A stretch of DNA of 64,000 bases from Tildeniella nuda ZEHNDER 1965/U140 (GCA_019358895.1 JAHHIG010000012.1:1-64000), one strand, 5' to 3'; counted from the first letter of the stretch, positions 35,374 through 44,948 are shown. Numbers and translations: made by a program. Notes: generated from the letters alone by a model not told the origin.

Positions 35374-36074
35374 GCAAACTCGCTGCGATCGCAGTCAGGC
35401 ATCGTGAGATTCCACTAGTTTGCTTTTCATACCATGCTTAATGTAACGGCTTCAGATTGGTTCTGTTGCAGTTCTTCTTGGCTAGGCATAGTCACCGCTA
35501 GGCTTAGGCGATCGAGGGAAGTCCGCTTTCGCATCAATGAACCAAGATACAGTTTGCTCACCTGCATAGGCAATCCGTCTCTGTAGCCACGCTTCCTAAT
35601 TGCTACTTACTCAGAAAAATTAGCTTCTAACGAGGCAGGATTTGAAGATTTTTGCAATAATAAGGGCACTTGGCTTCTGTAAGCTTTATGGTTCCATCTC
35701 TTGGGCATAGAACTACTGTTCAGGCTTCTAGTAATGCTTCTCAAATGAGCAGCTACTGATTCTAATGTTCACTGGTCGATCGTCTTATGCCAAACCATAA
35801 CTGTCTCTTTAGAGAGGTCTTGAGCGATACATCCTTCTATAGGGGGATGCATTGAATTAGAAAGCCTCTGTCTAAGAGCGAGTTATTTGATTAAAAAAGT
35901 CAGGAAATAGAGAGCTGGCAGGGCTTACAGGCAAATTTAACCATTAGTTTCTGTCTTTGCATTAAGTCCAAGTCATTACTTCATGACTGTATTGCCTTTT
36001 TGGTAACAGCTCTAAAACAAGTTGTTACAATAGTCATTCATTTATTTTCTACAAAGTTTAGGTCTTTAGTTTCT
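35374..36074. other. 700-base gap upstream of the labA-like gene
   Basis: No gene is visible. On the minus strand a frame around 35480-35610 reads YAGEQTVSWFIDAKADFPRS before a stop, perhaps a decayed gene fragment without recognisable family. The last 300 bases are AT-rich and probably contain the promoter of the next gene. No DUF790/Bax1 remnant was found by eye. Confidence 0.45.
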
Positions 36075-36593
36075 ATGACTTATGCAACAAGCCGTCTTTC
36101 TATTTTTGTGGACGGGAATAATATGTTTTATGCTCAACAAAAAAATGGCTGGTTCTTTGATCCAAAACGAGTGTTAGAGCATTTCACCAATGATACAGAC
36201 GTAAACTTGATCAACGCCTTTTGGTATACAGGGCTAAAAGACCCCCAGGATCAAAGGGGGTTTAGGGATGCCTTGATCAGTCTGGGCTACACGGTGAGAA
36301 CGAAAATCCTGAAGGAATACTACGACGACAATTCCGGTCGTTACTCGCAGAAAGCGAACCTGGACATTGAAATCGTGGTGGATATGTTCAATACCGTTGA
36401 GCAGTATAACCGAGTCATCCTTTTTAGCGGTGATGGCGATTTTGAGCGGGCGATCGAACTCCTGCGCTCCAAAAATACCCACATCACCGTTGTCTCCACC
36501 GAAGGCATGATCGCCCGCGAACTGCGGAACGTGACCGATCGCTACATCGACCTGAACGCGATCCGCAAAGAAATCGAGAAATCAGACTACTAA
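36075..36593 (+). CDS. LabA-like NYN domain protein
   Basis: A 172-residue NYN/PIN-fold protein of the LabA/DUF88 family. Motifs are LSIFVDGNNMFYAQQKNGWF (D13 and N15-N16 region), NLDIEIVVDMF, and ILFSGDGDFERAIELLRSKN, whose aspartates form the expected metal site of an RNase-like fold. In Synechococcus elongatus, LabA affects negative feedback in circadian gene expression through RpaA; whether this gene is the orthologue or a paralogue cannot be told here. A TTG start at 36000 would add a hydrophobic stretch unlike the family, so the ATG at 36075 is used. Confidence 0.85.
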   Translation: MTYATSRLSIFVDGNNMFYAQQKNGWFFDPKRVLEHFTNDTDVNLINAFWYTGLKDPQDQRGFRDALISLGYTVRTKILKEYYDDNSGRYSQKANLDIEIVVDMFNTVEQYNRVILFSGDGDFERAIELLRSKNTHITVVSTEGMIARELRNVTDRYIDLNAIRKEIEKSDY

Positions 36594-36721
36594 ATTGCTC
36601 AATCTCAGCGCCTCTGCGTCTCTGCGGTCTTTGCTTTCCACAACCATAAATCGCCCACGCCCTTCCTCCTACCTCTAGAATAATTAAAGTGTTGCTTGCA
36701 TAACAGCAGGAATTTTGCTCT

Positions 36722-38365
36722 ATGGAAACCCAATCTCAACCCAATCATGATCGCGTCATTATTTTCGACACCACACTCCGGGATGGCGAACAGGCTCCCG
36801 GTGCCGCACTTAACATCGACGAAAAGCTGACGATCGCCCGCCAACTGGCACGATTGGGTGTGGATGTGATTGAGGCAGGGTTTCCCTATTCCAGTCCTGG
36901 CGACTTTGAAGCAGTGCAAAAAATTGCCGAGATCGTGGGCGCTGAGGGTGGTCCGATTATCTGCGGCTTGGCACGAACGACCCACAACGACATCAAAGCA
37001 GCGGCTGAAGCACTGAAACCAGCGGCGCGATCGAGAATTCATACATTCATTGCCACATCAGACATTCACTTGCAGTACAAGCTGAAAAAATCCCGTGCCG
37101 AAGTGCTGGCGATCGCGGGTGAAATGGTCGCCTATGCCAAATCCTTCGTCAACGATGTGGAGTTTTCGCCCGAAGATGCGGGACGCTCTGAGCCAGAATT
37201 TCTCTATCAAGTGCTGGAACGGGCGATCGCGGCAGGTGCCACCACCGTCAACATTCCCGATACGGTTGGCTACACCACGCCTGCGGAATTTGGCGCGTTG
37301 ATTCGGGGCATCAAAGAGAATGTGCCGAATATCGATCGGGCTGTCATCTCTGTTCACGGGCACAATGACCTGGGGCTTGCCGTCGCCAACTTCCTGGAAG
37401 CGGTGAAGAACGGTGCCCGACAGCTAGAATGCACCATCAACGGTATCGGCGAACGGGCAGGGAATGCCGCGCTGGAAGAATTGGTGATGGGGCTGCATGT
37501 GCGACGACAGTACTTCAATCCCTTTTTGGGTCGTCCGGTGGACTCTGAAGCACCGCTCACCAACATCGATACGCGCCAGATTTACAAAACCTCACGCTTG
37601 GTGTCGAACCTGACCGGAATGCTGGTGCAGCCGAACAAGGCGATCGTCGGTGCCAATGCCTTTGCTCACGAATCCGGCATTCACCAGGATGGCGTGCTGA
37701 AAAATCGGTTGACCTACGAAATCATGGATGCTCAATCCATTGGTCTCACCGACAACCAGATCGTGCTGGGCAAACTGTCGGGACGTAATGCGTTTCGATC
37801 GCGCCTCAAAGAATTGGGCTTTGACCTTGCCGATCAGGAACTCAACAAGGCATTCGTTCGCTTCAAGGAACTGGCAGACAAAAAGAAAGACGTGACCGAT
37901 TGGGATCTGGAGGCGATCGTCAACGACGAAATTCAGCAGGCTCCCGAACTGTTCCGACTGGAACTGGTGCAGGTGTCCTGTGGCGATCGCGCCCACCCTA
38001 CCGCCACGATCGCCATCCGCACTCCCGATGGTCAAGAACTCACCGATGCTGCGACGGGTACAGGACCAGTCGATGCCGTCTACAAAGCCATCAACCGCGT
38101 GGTGAACGTGCCCAACGAACTGATCGAGTTCTCGGTGCAATCCGTCACCGCTGGCATTGACGCGATCGGCGAAGTTACTATCCGCCTCCGTCAGGGCGAT
38201 CGCATCTTCTCTGGTCACGCCGCCAACACGGATATCATCGTCGCATCCGCGCAGGCATACGTAAACGCGCTGAACCGCCTCTATGCTTCGATGCAGCGGC
38301 AGGATGGGGCAGGGAAGGTGGCGATTGAAAGGAAAGGGGAAGGAGTAGTGGCGATCGAAAGCTAG
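36722..38365 (+). CDS. leuA: 2-isopropylmalate synthase
   Basis: Catalyses condensation of acetyl-CoA with 2-oxoisovalerate, the first committed step of leucine synthesis. The 547-residue protein has the TIM-barrel signature [16 protein letters not shown] (15-30), catalytic [15 protein letters not shown] near 212-226 and metal/substrate motif [30 protein letters not shown] and [16 protein letters not shown] mark the linker, and the C-terminal regulatory domain (about 390-515) should bind leucine. The last 20 or so residues ([17 protein letters not shown]) are low-complexity and differ from normal ends. A CGCCTCTGCGTCTCTGCGG repeat lies between the labA-like gene and leuA. Confidence 0.94.
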   Translation: METQSQPNHDRVIIFDTTLRDGEQAPGAALNIDEKLTIARQLARLGVDVIEAGFPYSSPGDFEAVQKIAEIVGAEGGPIICGLARTTHNDIKAAAEALKPAARSRIHTFIATSDIHLQYKLKKSRAEVLAIAGEMVAYAKSFVNDVEFSPEDAGRSEPEFLYQVLERAIAAGATTVNIPDTVGYTTPAEFGALIRGIKENVPNIDRAVISVHGHNDLGLAVANFLEAVKNGARQLECTINGIGERAGNAALEELVMGLHVRRQYFNPFLGRPVDSEAPLTNIDTRQIYKTSRLVSNLTGMLVQPNKAIVGANAFAHESGIHQDGVLKNRLTYEIMDAQSIGLTDNQIVLGKLSGRNAFRSRLKELGFDLADQELNKAFVRFKELADKKKDVTDWDLEAIVNDEIQQAPELFRLELVQVSCGDRAHPTATIAIRTPDGQELTDAATGTGPVDAVYKAINRVVNVPNELIEFSVQSVTAGIDAIGEVTIRLRQGDRIFSGHAANTDIIVASAQAYVNALNRLYASMQRQDGAGKVAIERKGEGVVAIES

Positions 38366-38515
38366 AACCGGACAAGAGATTTACCGCAGAGGCGCAAAGT
38401 TAAATGCTCTACATTCTCTGCGGTGAGAATTGATTGTTATGCAGTTTCGGTTAGCAGTAGTGATTCTTTTGCGCCTTATTGATGAATATTCAATCTCTAA
38501 AAGCAGTAGACGTTG
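38366..38515. other. Gap with imperfect hairpin after leuA
   Basis: ACCGCAGAG near 38382 and CTCTGCGGT near 38413 form a 9-bp stem with a loop of about 22 bases, 15 bases after the leuA stop. It belongs to the CAGAGGCGCAGAG repeat type common in these gaps and could serve as a weak terminator. Confidence 0.35.
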
Positions 38516-39142
38516 ATGAGTTCACTGACCCAAATGCAGGCTGTTATAGAAACGCCTTATTACAAAGGTAAATTTGTTTGCCCTTGGGAAGTTTCAGAAT
38601 TTGAACCCTTTTCCATGATCCGCTTGTGTGGAGAGATGACATATCCAGAAATCGGGTTGGTCTTTGCACAATTAGCTGTATACAATCAAATAGAACTTTT
38701 AGGTAATCAACAAACCGTCATAGAGCAAATCCTAGAAACGGAGAGTTTGGCTTTACCAGGCGGAATACAGATTTTATCTGAAAGGCAAGGCACCATTTCT
38801 CCAAGTTGTTGCTGTGGTCTTGAGACATGGCGAGAGTGGCTAGATTTTTTGCAGACAGGCGAAACACCCTGGTTAGGGCATGACCCAAGCCCGTGGGTTG
38901 AGATGCAAGGCGATGTCATTCATATTTGGTCAGATGGAGGCATTGAGTCTGTTAGCAAAGCCTTTTGTATCAGCGTATCGCGCTCTCATTTTGAGAAGGC
39001 AATAACACTCGTGGAACGAGATCTTCAGGCATTTCTGTTCTGCATTGAAAGTTGGGCGCAAGAGGTTGGAATTGCAGAGTCAAACGAGTTATTTCAAAAG
39101 TTTGATGAGTGTTTTAGTATTAGAAGATACGTAAAAAATTAG
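38516..39142 (+). CDS. Hypothetical protein
   Basis: A 208-residue soluble acidic protein, MSSLTQMQAVIETPYYKGKF. Recognisable features are a CCC cluster (ISPSCCCGLETWREWLDFL), a Trp-rich middle (GETPWLGHDPSPWVEMQGDV) and a helical C-terminal half (SRSHFEKAITLVERDLQAFL). Similar proteins occur in filamentous cyanobacteria and other bacteria, but I cannot name a family. It could be an immunity or SMI1-like accessory protein, judging only by texture. It begins a run of accessory genes ending at 40637. Confidence 0.6.
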   Translation: MSSLTQMQAVIETPYYKGKFVCPWEVSEFEPFSMIRLCGEMTYPEIGLVFAQLAVYNQIELLGNQQTVIEQILETESLALPGGIQILSERQGTISPSCCCGLETWREWLDFLQTGETPWLGHDPSPWVEMQGDVIHIWSDGGIESVSKAFCISVSRSHFEKAITLVERDLQAFLFCIESWAQEVGIAESNELFQKFDECFSIRRYVKN

Positions 39143-39241
39143 TGATTTCCGGGGGCAGTTGTGTTTTCAATAGAGTACTGTCTGCCCAGCCTTTCACAAG
39201 CTGAATGTTAGAATAAGCGGTGTGTAGGATGAGTGACTTGA

Positions 39242-39418
39242 ATGCCGACTGATGCTCAATTGAAGGGATTGTACCGTCTTAGTTATTGGCTAACCTACGT
39301 CATGCTTCAACCTATACATCTTGTCTGTATTGACGATCGAACCAGCAACCTATATGTTTTGGCTGGAAACATGGAAACGCTTGAATTTCAGATTGTGCCC
39401 AATGGGGAGGTATTCTGA
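39242..39418 (+). CDS. Small DUF6888-like protein
   Basis: A 58-residue frame, MPTDAQLKGLYRLSYWLTYV, then PIHLVCIDDRTSNLYVLAGN and IVPNGEVF. The pattern PI.L..ID.RT..LY.LAG resembles the DUF6888 family of short cyanobacterial proteins that precede DUF6887 genes; this is my recollection, not a search. The stop overlaps the next start (TGATG), so the two are translationally coupled. Function is unknown; the pair behaves like a small two-gene module. Confidence 0.65.
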   Translation: MPTDAQLKGLYRLSYWLTYVMLQPIHLVCIDDRTSNLYVLAGNMETLEFQIVPNGEVF

Positions 39419-39642
39419 TGAGCCAGGTCAATTACGCTGCAATGTCTGACAAGGAATTGAGACAATACTTTCTCAGACATCGTGAAGACAAGGCAGCGCT
39501 TCGGGCGTATCTGGATCGATTGGGCGATCGTCCACGCAACATTATTACAACCGTAGACGATCCTGATTTTGATGCCAAAATTCAAGCTGCTATTCTGCGA
39601 CAAATGCAAGCAGCGGAAAACAATAGCGATGGGGCAATTTAG
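39418..39642 (+). CDS. Small DUF6887-like protein
   Basis: A 74-residue protein, MSQVNYAAMSDKELRQYFLR with HREDKAALRAYLDRLGDRPR and an acidic end. MS..EL..Y.L.HR.D..A..AY.DR is the pattern of DUF6887 proteins (recollection). It shares one base with hicB on the downstream side, so the order DUF6888-DUF6887-hicB-hicA is a packed cluster, possibly a single operon of toxin-antitoxin-like modules. Confidence 0.7.
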   Translation: MSQVNYAAMSDKELRQYFLRHREDKAALRAYLDRLGDRPRNIITTVDDPDFDAKIQAAILRQMQAAENNSDGAI

Positions 39643-39852
39643 ATGAAAAGCCGTGGCTTTACAGTGATTCTTCACAAAGAAGAGGATATGTATATCGCTG
39701 AGTGTCCAGAGGTTGGTACGGTTGATCAAGGGGACACGATCGAGCAGGCGATCGCGGGAGTCACAGAGGCAACGCGGCTTTACTTGGAGGAATTTTCTCT
39801 TCCTGAAACCTCTCCCCGCTTTGTGACAAGCATTGAAGTCAGCTATGCCTAG
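39643..39852 (+). CDS. hicB: HicB-like antitoxin
   Basis: A 69-residue protein with the HicB partial RNase H fold: GFTVILHKEEDMYIAECPEV then GTVDQGDTIEQAIAGVTEAT and RLYLEEFSLPE. It lacks a clear C-terminal DNA-binding domain, like many short cyanobacterial HicB proteins. It starts one base after the preceding stop and overlaps the hicA remnant by eight bases. The partner toxin appears broken, so this antitoxin is probably an orphan. Confidence 0.82.
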   Translation: MKSRGFTVILHKEEDMYIAECPEVGTVDQGDTIEQAIAGVTEATRLYLEEFSLPETSPRFVTSIEVSYA

Positions 39853-40060
39853 ACTGCCGCGAATCTCAAGCAGAGAAGCAATTCGGGCACTGGAGCGTTT
39901 GGGATTTGAGCAAAGCCGCCAAGTGGAGGCATCTATCGTCGCCTTCACTCCTTACAAGAAATCGGGAAACTGCTTGCATAGAGCAACTCTGTCCAAAGGC
40001 AACAAGTGGCAAGGTGCAACCAGATTGAGCATGGCTCAATCTGGTTGCACTCCAACTTAA
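39845..40060 (+). pseudogene. hicA: Broken HicA toxin gene
   Basis: The frame opens like HicA, MPRLPRISSREAIRALERLG then FEQSRQ, but the next part should read close to RGSH and the mRNA-interferase strand pattern, and instead runs VEASIVAFTPYKKSGN and on into unrelated sequence. The catalytic histidine of HicA toxins (GSH) is absent from all three frames I translated. The 71-codon ORF continues into a 17-bp palindrome at 40014-40050. I infer that the 3' two thirds were replaced, inactivating the toxin. Confidence 0.7.
40014..40050. repeat. 17-bp perfect inverted repeat
   Basis: GTGCAACCAGATTGAGC (40014-40030), loop ATG, GCTCAATCTGGTTGCAC (40034-40050). The stem has no mismatch. No T-run follows, so a standard terminator is unlikely. 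It lies at the end of the hicA remnant and may mark the junction of the rearrangement. Confidence 0.85.
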
Positions 40061-40164
40061 AGGAGCGTTTCGAGCTAAGCGTTACCTAGCTTCACGAGAG
40101 GGGAAGACTGAAGCTGTACTGAATTGAATATCTGGTTCAAATCAACAGCCAACTAGGAGAACGT

Positions 40165-40637
40165 ATGGCACCCTCACGGGATAGATAGCTCGACCAAATC
40201 AAGAAAGAATGTAGCTCAATGGTTACTAAAAGAGCCTTGATTGCCGGAGGCGTTGCAATCATTCCAGTTCCTGGTGTTGATATTGCTGCTGATGTTGGAT
40301 GCTTAATAGAGTTGCTTCCCAAGATTAGTGGTCGGTTTGGCTTACTGCCTGAGCAAATTGAATATCTAGATACTCAAACAAAGACACTGGTTTATAGCCT
40401 AGCGATGCAATGGGTAATCAGATGCTTGGAAAGGTTTTGACCAAACAATTAATTATGCAAGTACTTAAAAAAGTTGGGGTACGTCTAGCCGCAAAGCAAG
40501 TTGCTAAATATATTCCAATTGCTGGACAGGCTGTGTCTGCAACTCTAAGTTTCGCTGCAATGAAGTATGTTTGTAATTCCCACATAGACGACTATTATAA
40601 AATAGCTCAACGAGTAATCACACAAATAGAGCATTAG
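40165..40637 (+). pseudogene. Frameshifted gene with two glycine-rich hydrophobic segments
   Basis: AGGAGA just before ATG 40165 is a good ribosome site, but codon 8 is a TAG (MAPSRDR, stop, LDQIKKECSSMVTKR). The same frame then reads ALIAGGVAIIPVPGVDIAAD and LPKISGRFGLLPEQIEYLDT, ending at 40440. The rest, MGNQMLGKVLTKQLIMQVLK then KQVAKYIPIAGQAVSATLSF, is in another frame from about 40400. Both parts resemble one protein type I recall downstream of GTPase-like domains (the IPVPGVDIA and PIAGQAV elements). One premature stop and one frameshift suggest decay. A coupled two-gene reading (40219-40440 and 40410-40637) is the alternative. Confidence 0.65.
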
Positions 40638-40672
40638 TACCATCATTAATTGCCGATCGCCATTCATCACAA

Positions 40673-42616
40673 TCACCCTTTCCGTGAAGCTCTGGTTTTT
40701 GTGGCTTTCGGCTTTGCTTCAGCAGCGGGCTTTGGTTCCGTAATAAGCTTTGGTTCGCCCGATCGCATCTCCCGCAAATTCGCGGCTTGTTTCAAAAGCG
40801 AGTCAGCGAAGGCATAGGCAACGTCATCGATCGCGCCGCTGGCTTCAGAGGTTGACTGACCGCCTGCAAGCTGTGCCAGTTCTTCCCGTCGTTGTTGACT
40901 GTCGAGGGTTGTGACACGAACGACGGTACGGACGGCATTGGGGGAGTGGGGAGTGGGAAGAGTGTTTGAAGGTTTGAGGTTTGAGGTTTGAGCCTCCGTA
41001 TCTTCCCCTGCTCCCTCTGCTCCCCCATCCCCCTCATCCCCCATCCCCCCACCTCCATTCCCCGCCTCAATCACCTGCTTGCTCACGCGCAAGTGCTGAT
41101 CTGCCATCGCAGCCACGATCGGCTGGTGGGTGACACAGAGCACTTGATGATGTTGGCTAAGCTGATGGAGTTTTTCGGCGATCGCCTGTGTGACTCGTCC
41201 CGAAACGCCCACGTCGATCTCGTCAAACACCAGAGTACCAACGGGATCGATCTGGGAAAAGCTGGCTTGTAAGGCGAGTAGAAAACGGCTCATTTCGCCA
41301 CCGGAGGCAATTTCGGTCAGCGGTTGCAGCGGTTCACCCGGATTGGGGCTAAAAAGAAAGGTGACGCGATCGGCTCCCAGCGCAGATGGAGAAGCTGGCG
41401 AAATACCGACCTGAAATTTCACCTTTTCCATTGCCAGTGGTTTGAGTTCGTTCACCAGTCGCTCTTCCAAATCCTTGGCTGTTGCTTGTCGGAGTTGAGT
41501 GAGTGCAGCACAGGCTTCGGTCAACGCAAGCTGCCGTTCCTGATAGGTACGTTCCAAATCTTCTAGAGATTGACCGCCGCCTGTGAGTTCGTCCATGTCA
41601 GCCTGGAGGCGCTGGTAAAGAGCGATCGCGTCTCCCAACGTGGGACCATACTTGCGGCAAAGTTGCTTCAGTTCAACGATGCGTTCCTGCACTTCCTGAA
41701 GGCGCTGCGGGTCAGATTCCAGCGTTTCGCCATAGACGTTGATTTCGCGTCCGGCTTGCTCTACTTGCGCCAGAGCAGTGCTGACGAGTTCAAGAATCGG
41801 CTGAAGCTGCGTGTCATATTCAGCCATCGCCGTCAGTGTCGTTTCGGCTTTGCCCAACAGGTCGGCGCACGCTTCAGTACCGTCATCATTCTGATAGAGA
41901 GCCTGATACACCTGATAGCTCTGGTGCTGAAGCTCAACGCTGTGCCCGAGGCGCTTGCGTTCTTGCTCCAACTGATCCAATTCATCAGGTTCAGTGAGAT
42001 TGGCAGCGCTCAATTCTTTAAGCTGATACTCAAACAGGTCAAGCTGCTGGAGGCGTTCTTGTTCCGATTTGCGGCGCTTTTCTAATGCCTGTAGCGCTTG
42101 TTGATAGGCAGAGAAAGCTGTAGCAACGAGCGATCGCTGCTGTAACAACGTCTCACCACCGTAACTATCGAGCCATTCGCGCTGGAGAGGCGGTTGCCCA
42201 ATCTGCACGGTTTGTCCCTGCGCTGTGAGTTCTACCAGCCGATCGCGCAGTTGCTCCATTTGCTGCTTGTTGACCAACGTACCATTGATGCGCGATCGGC
42301 TTCGCTGGCTGCTTTGACTGGCGATAATCTCGCGGCTACAGATCAGTTGAGCGTCGTCAGACGGTTGAATTTCGTGCTGTTCCAGCAAGGATACGAGGTC
42401 AGGCTCTAGCCGAAAGACTGCCTCTACAACAGCGCGATCGGCTCCTGTACGAACCGCACGACTGGTCACTTTGCCCCCTAAAACGGCATCGATCGCGTCG
42501 AGGATAATCGACTTACCTGCGCCCGTTTCGCCTGTCAGCACAGTCAGTCCTGTACTTAAATCTAGCTCTAAGTAGTCTACCAGGGCGAAATTTTCGATTC
42601 GCAGGGAAAGCAGCAT
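40673..42616 (-). CDS. recN: DNA repair protein RecN
   Basis: An SMC-like ATPase that tethers DNA ends during double-strand break repair. The 647-residue protein has Walker A TGETGAGKSIILDAI (28-42), two coiled-coil arms from about 150-390 (Gln/Glu/Leu-rich, for example RLQEVQERIVELKQL), the RecN signature SGGEMSRFLLALQ near 440 and Walker B LVFDEIDVGVSGR near 465. QVLCVTHQPIVAAMADQHL follows. Residues about 517-560 (GGGGMGDEGDGGAEGAGEDT and onward) are an insert encoded by gap-type G-rich and TTGAGGTTTGAGG repeats, between the last strands of the head domain. Confidence 0.94.
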   Translation of the reverse strand: MLLSLRIENFALVDYLELDLSTGLTVLTGETGAGKSIILDAIDAVLGGKVTSRAVRTGADRAVVEAVFRLEPDLVSLLEQHEIQPSDDAQLICSREIIASQSSQRSRSRINGTLVNKQQMEQLRDRLVELTAQGQTVQIGQPPLQREWLDSYGGETLLQQRSLVATAFSAYQQALQALEKRRKSEQERLQQLDLFEYQLKELSAANLTEPDELDQLEQERKRLGHSVELQHQSYQVYQALYQNDDGTEACADLLGKAETTLTAMAEYDTQLQPILELVSTALAQVEQAGREINVYGETLESDPQRLQEVQERIVELKQLCRKYGPTLGDAIALYQRLQADMDELTGGGQSLEDLERTYQERQLALTEACAALTQLRQATAKDLEERLVNELKPLAMEKVKFQVGISPASPSALGADRVTFLFSPNPGEPLQPLTEIASGGEMSRFLLALQASFSQIDPVGTLVFDEIDVGVSGRVTQAIAEKLHQLSQHHQVLCVTHQPIVAAMADQHLRVSKQVIEAGNGGGGMGDEGDGGAEGAGEDTEAQTSNLKPSNTLPTPHSPNAVRTVVRVTTLDSQQRREELAQLAGGQSTSEASGAIDDVAYAFADSLLKQAANLREMRSGEPKLITEPKPAAEAKPKATKTRASRKG

Positions 42617-42865
42617 GGGCAGGGGGAGAGGAGTGAGGAGTGAGGAGTAAGAAAGTTTTGAGTTTTGGGTTAATTTAGCCTTTAGCCCTTGCCCTAACGA
42701 AAGGGGACGATCGGACGTGCGTTTGAACTAAAATTTGGGGATGCAGTTGCAGTGTACTACCAGTGCGTCAATGTACTACTAATGTTCAGGACTTCTTGAG
42801 ATCTTTTCCCATACCCTACACCCTCTACCCTACACCCCATTCCCTACGCCCTACTCCCTCTTTAA
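42617..42865. other. Divergent gap between recN and the TPR gene
   Basis: Contains GGAGTGAGGAGTGAGG repeats after the recN start and several CCTACACCC-type units (42810-42860) running directly into the TPR-gene ATG, leaving no ribosome site. No gene is visible. Confidence 0.5.
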
Positions 42866-44785
42866 ATGGTAGCGATCTCTGAAGCAATGGCGACGGCTTT
42901 GCAAGCATATCGGTTGGGGAATCTAGTACAAGCAGAATGGCTATGCAGTCAGGTGCTGGAACAACAGCCTCATATGATCGCAGCGCTACATTTGCTGGGC
43001 GCGATCGCGGCTCAAACAGGCAGGCTTGAATCAGCCGTCAAGCACTACCAGACGGTCATTACCCTTGACCCGAATCATTTTGAAGCGCACGGCAACCTGG
43101 CTGTAGTCTTGCAGGATCAGGGAGAGTGGAATACCGCAGCGGCACATTTTCAGCGATCGCTCAGGCTCAATCCATCTCATGCTCCTACGCATTTTAACGC
43201 GGGCAATCTGGCGCTGAAGCAAAACCAACTTGAGCAGGCGATCGCGCACTATCAGCAGGCAATTGTACTAAAACCCAATTATGCCAAAGCGTACAACAAT
43301 CTGGGTCACGCTTTACGACAGCAAGGAAACCTGGAGGCGGCGATCGCGCAGTATCGGCAGGCGATCGCGCTGATACCGGACGATGCACAGGCGCATAACA
43401 ATTTGGGTAATGCACTGCAAGCACAGGGACAGTTTGAAGCGGTGATCGCGCACTATCAAACCGCTTTAGCACTTCAACCAGGTAATGCTGAGGTGCAGTT
43501 TAACTTGGGCAATGCGTTCAGGTTGATGGAGCAGAGTGAGCAAGCGATCAACCATTATCAACAGGCACTGACGCTTAAACCGGATTGGGCAGCAGTACAC
43601 AACAATCTGGCGCTTTGTTTGCAGGAGCAGCAGCAGTTTGAGGCAGCGATCGCTCATTTTCGGCAAGCGCTTGCCCTGGAGCCAGAGAATGCCGACGCGC
43701 ACAACAATCTAGGGGTGGCGTTCTACGAAATGAACCAGTTGGAGGACGCGATCGAGCAGTGTCAACAGGCGATCGACCTGAGACCACAATTTGCCGAGGC
43801 ACACTTAAACCTGAGCATGGCGCTACTTGCAGCAGGTGACTATCAGAGGGGCTTGAGCGAATATGAGTGGCGCTGGGACGCTCAGGATCTGCAACGCCCA
43901 TCATTGCCAGGAGCCGTTTGGGATGGCTCTGCTTTAGAGGGGCGAACCCTATTGCTCTACACCGAGCAAGGGCTTGGCGATGCTATTCAGTACATACGCT
44001 ACGTGCCTTTTCTAGCAGAGCAGAGTCGCGTGATGGTCGAGTGCCCTGACAACCTGATCCGTCTCTTTGCCACCATGCCCGCGATCGCTCAACTGATTCC
44101 GCAAGGTTCACCCCTGCCTGAGTTTGATGTTCACCTGCCGCTGATGAGCTTGCCCTACGTTCTGAACGAATCGCTAGCGACGATCCCTAACCGGGTGCCC
44201 TATCTATCTGTACCGGAGGCTGATCGATCGCAGCGTGTCGATCAACAGTTGCCCGTTGAAGCAAGCCTCGATCGCCCGCTCAGCGATCGCCCGTTCAAAA
44301 TCGGCATTGTCTGGGCGAGTGTGGCGCTCAACCATCCCAGACAGCGTAAGTCTTACCGCAACCGCACCGCCTCTTTAGCCGTCTTTATGCAGGCGTTATG
44401 CCCTCTCAATGTGGAGTTGTACAGCCTTCAGGTTGGCGCTCATGCAGCAGAGATTGCTGAGTATGGGTTTCAGCATCGTTTGCATGATTTAAGTCCGCAG
44501 CTTCAGGACTTTGCGGCTACGGCAGGGGCGATCGCGCAGCTAGACCTTGTTATCTCAGTCGATACCGCTGTCGCTCATCTAGCAGGAGCATTAGCAAAGC
44601 CTGTGTGGGTTGTTTTACCGTTTGCAGGCGATTGGCGCTGGCTGCTGCACCGTGAGGATAGCCCCTGGTATCCCACCATGCGGCTGTTTCGGCAGCATAC
44701 TCCTGGCGATTGGGACGGGGTAATGGCAACCGTTGCACAGGCACTCGCACTTGATCAATCCCGCATCGACAAATCTGGGGCTTAA
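42866..44785 (+). CDS. TPR protein with glycosyltransferase-like domain
   Basis: A 639-residue protein. Residues about 1-325 are about nine or ten canonical 34-residue TPRs (for example AYNNLGHALRQQGNLEAAIAQYRQAIALIPDDAQ). Residues about 330-630 resemble glycosyltransferase family 9/41-like domains: EYEWRWDAQDLQRPSLPGAVWDGS, LLYTEQGLGDAIQYIRYVPF, FKIGIVWASVALNHPRQRKS and DLVISVDTAVAHLAGALAKP. This TPR plus GT arrangement is common in cyanobacteria; substrate and acceptor are unknown. The DNA directly upstream is CCTACACCC low-complexity sequence, so the start is uncertain. Gene 44786 onward begins with a duplicated fragment unrelated to it. Confidence 0.85.
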   Translation: MVAISEAMATALQAYRLGNLVQAEWLCSQVLEQQPHMIAALHLLGAIAAQTGRLESAVKHYQTVITLDPNHFEAHGNLAVVLQDQGEWNTAAAHFQRSLRLNPSHAPTHFNAGNLALKQNQLEQAIAHYQQAIVLKPNYAKAYNNLGHALRQQGNLEAAIAQYRQAIALIPDDAQAHNNLGNALQAQGQFEAVIAHYQTALALQPGNAEVQFNLGNAFRLMEQSEQAINHYQQALTLKPDWAAVHNNLALCLQEQQQFEAAIAHFRQALALEPENADAHNNLGVAFYEMNQLEDAIEQCQQAIDLRPQFAEAHLNLSMALLAAGDYQRGLSEYEWRWDAQDLQRPSLPGAVWDGSALEGRTLLLYTEQGLGDAIQYIRYVPFLAEQSRVMVECPDNLIRLFATMPAIAQLIPQGSPLPEFDVHLPLMSLPYVLNESLATIPNRVPYLSVPEADRSQRVDQQLPVEASLDRPLSDRPFKIGIVWASVALNHPRQRKSYRNRTASLAVFMQALCPLNVELYSLQVGAHAAEIAEYGFQHRLHDLSPQLQDFAATAGAIAQLDLVISVDTAVAHLAGALAKPVWVVLPFAGDWRWLLHREDSPWYPTMRLFRQHTPGDWDGVMATVAQALALDQSRIDKSGA

Positions 44786-44788
44786 CTG

Positions 44789-44948
44789 ATGGATCATGAC
44801 TTCTTCGAGTGGACGCTGAGTTGCCTGGACAGTGTTAACCAGGCGTTGATACAGTCGTTCTGGAAGTTGCAGGGTGATCGGTGCAGGTACAAAGCTAACC
44901 CCTTTAAATTACTTGCATTCTATCGAATCACGGCGATCGCCGTACTCA
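44789..44948. repeat. 160-bp duplication, dead copy
   Basis: Matches 45820-45979 over 160 bases with about three differences. It carries the 5' 100 bases and upstream region of the gene encoded at 45520-45921 but nothing further. The GTG start of the original reads GTA here on the minus strand. It starts four bases after the stop of the TPR-glycosyltransferase gene. Confidence 0.85.
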
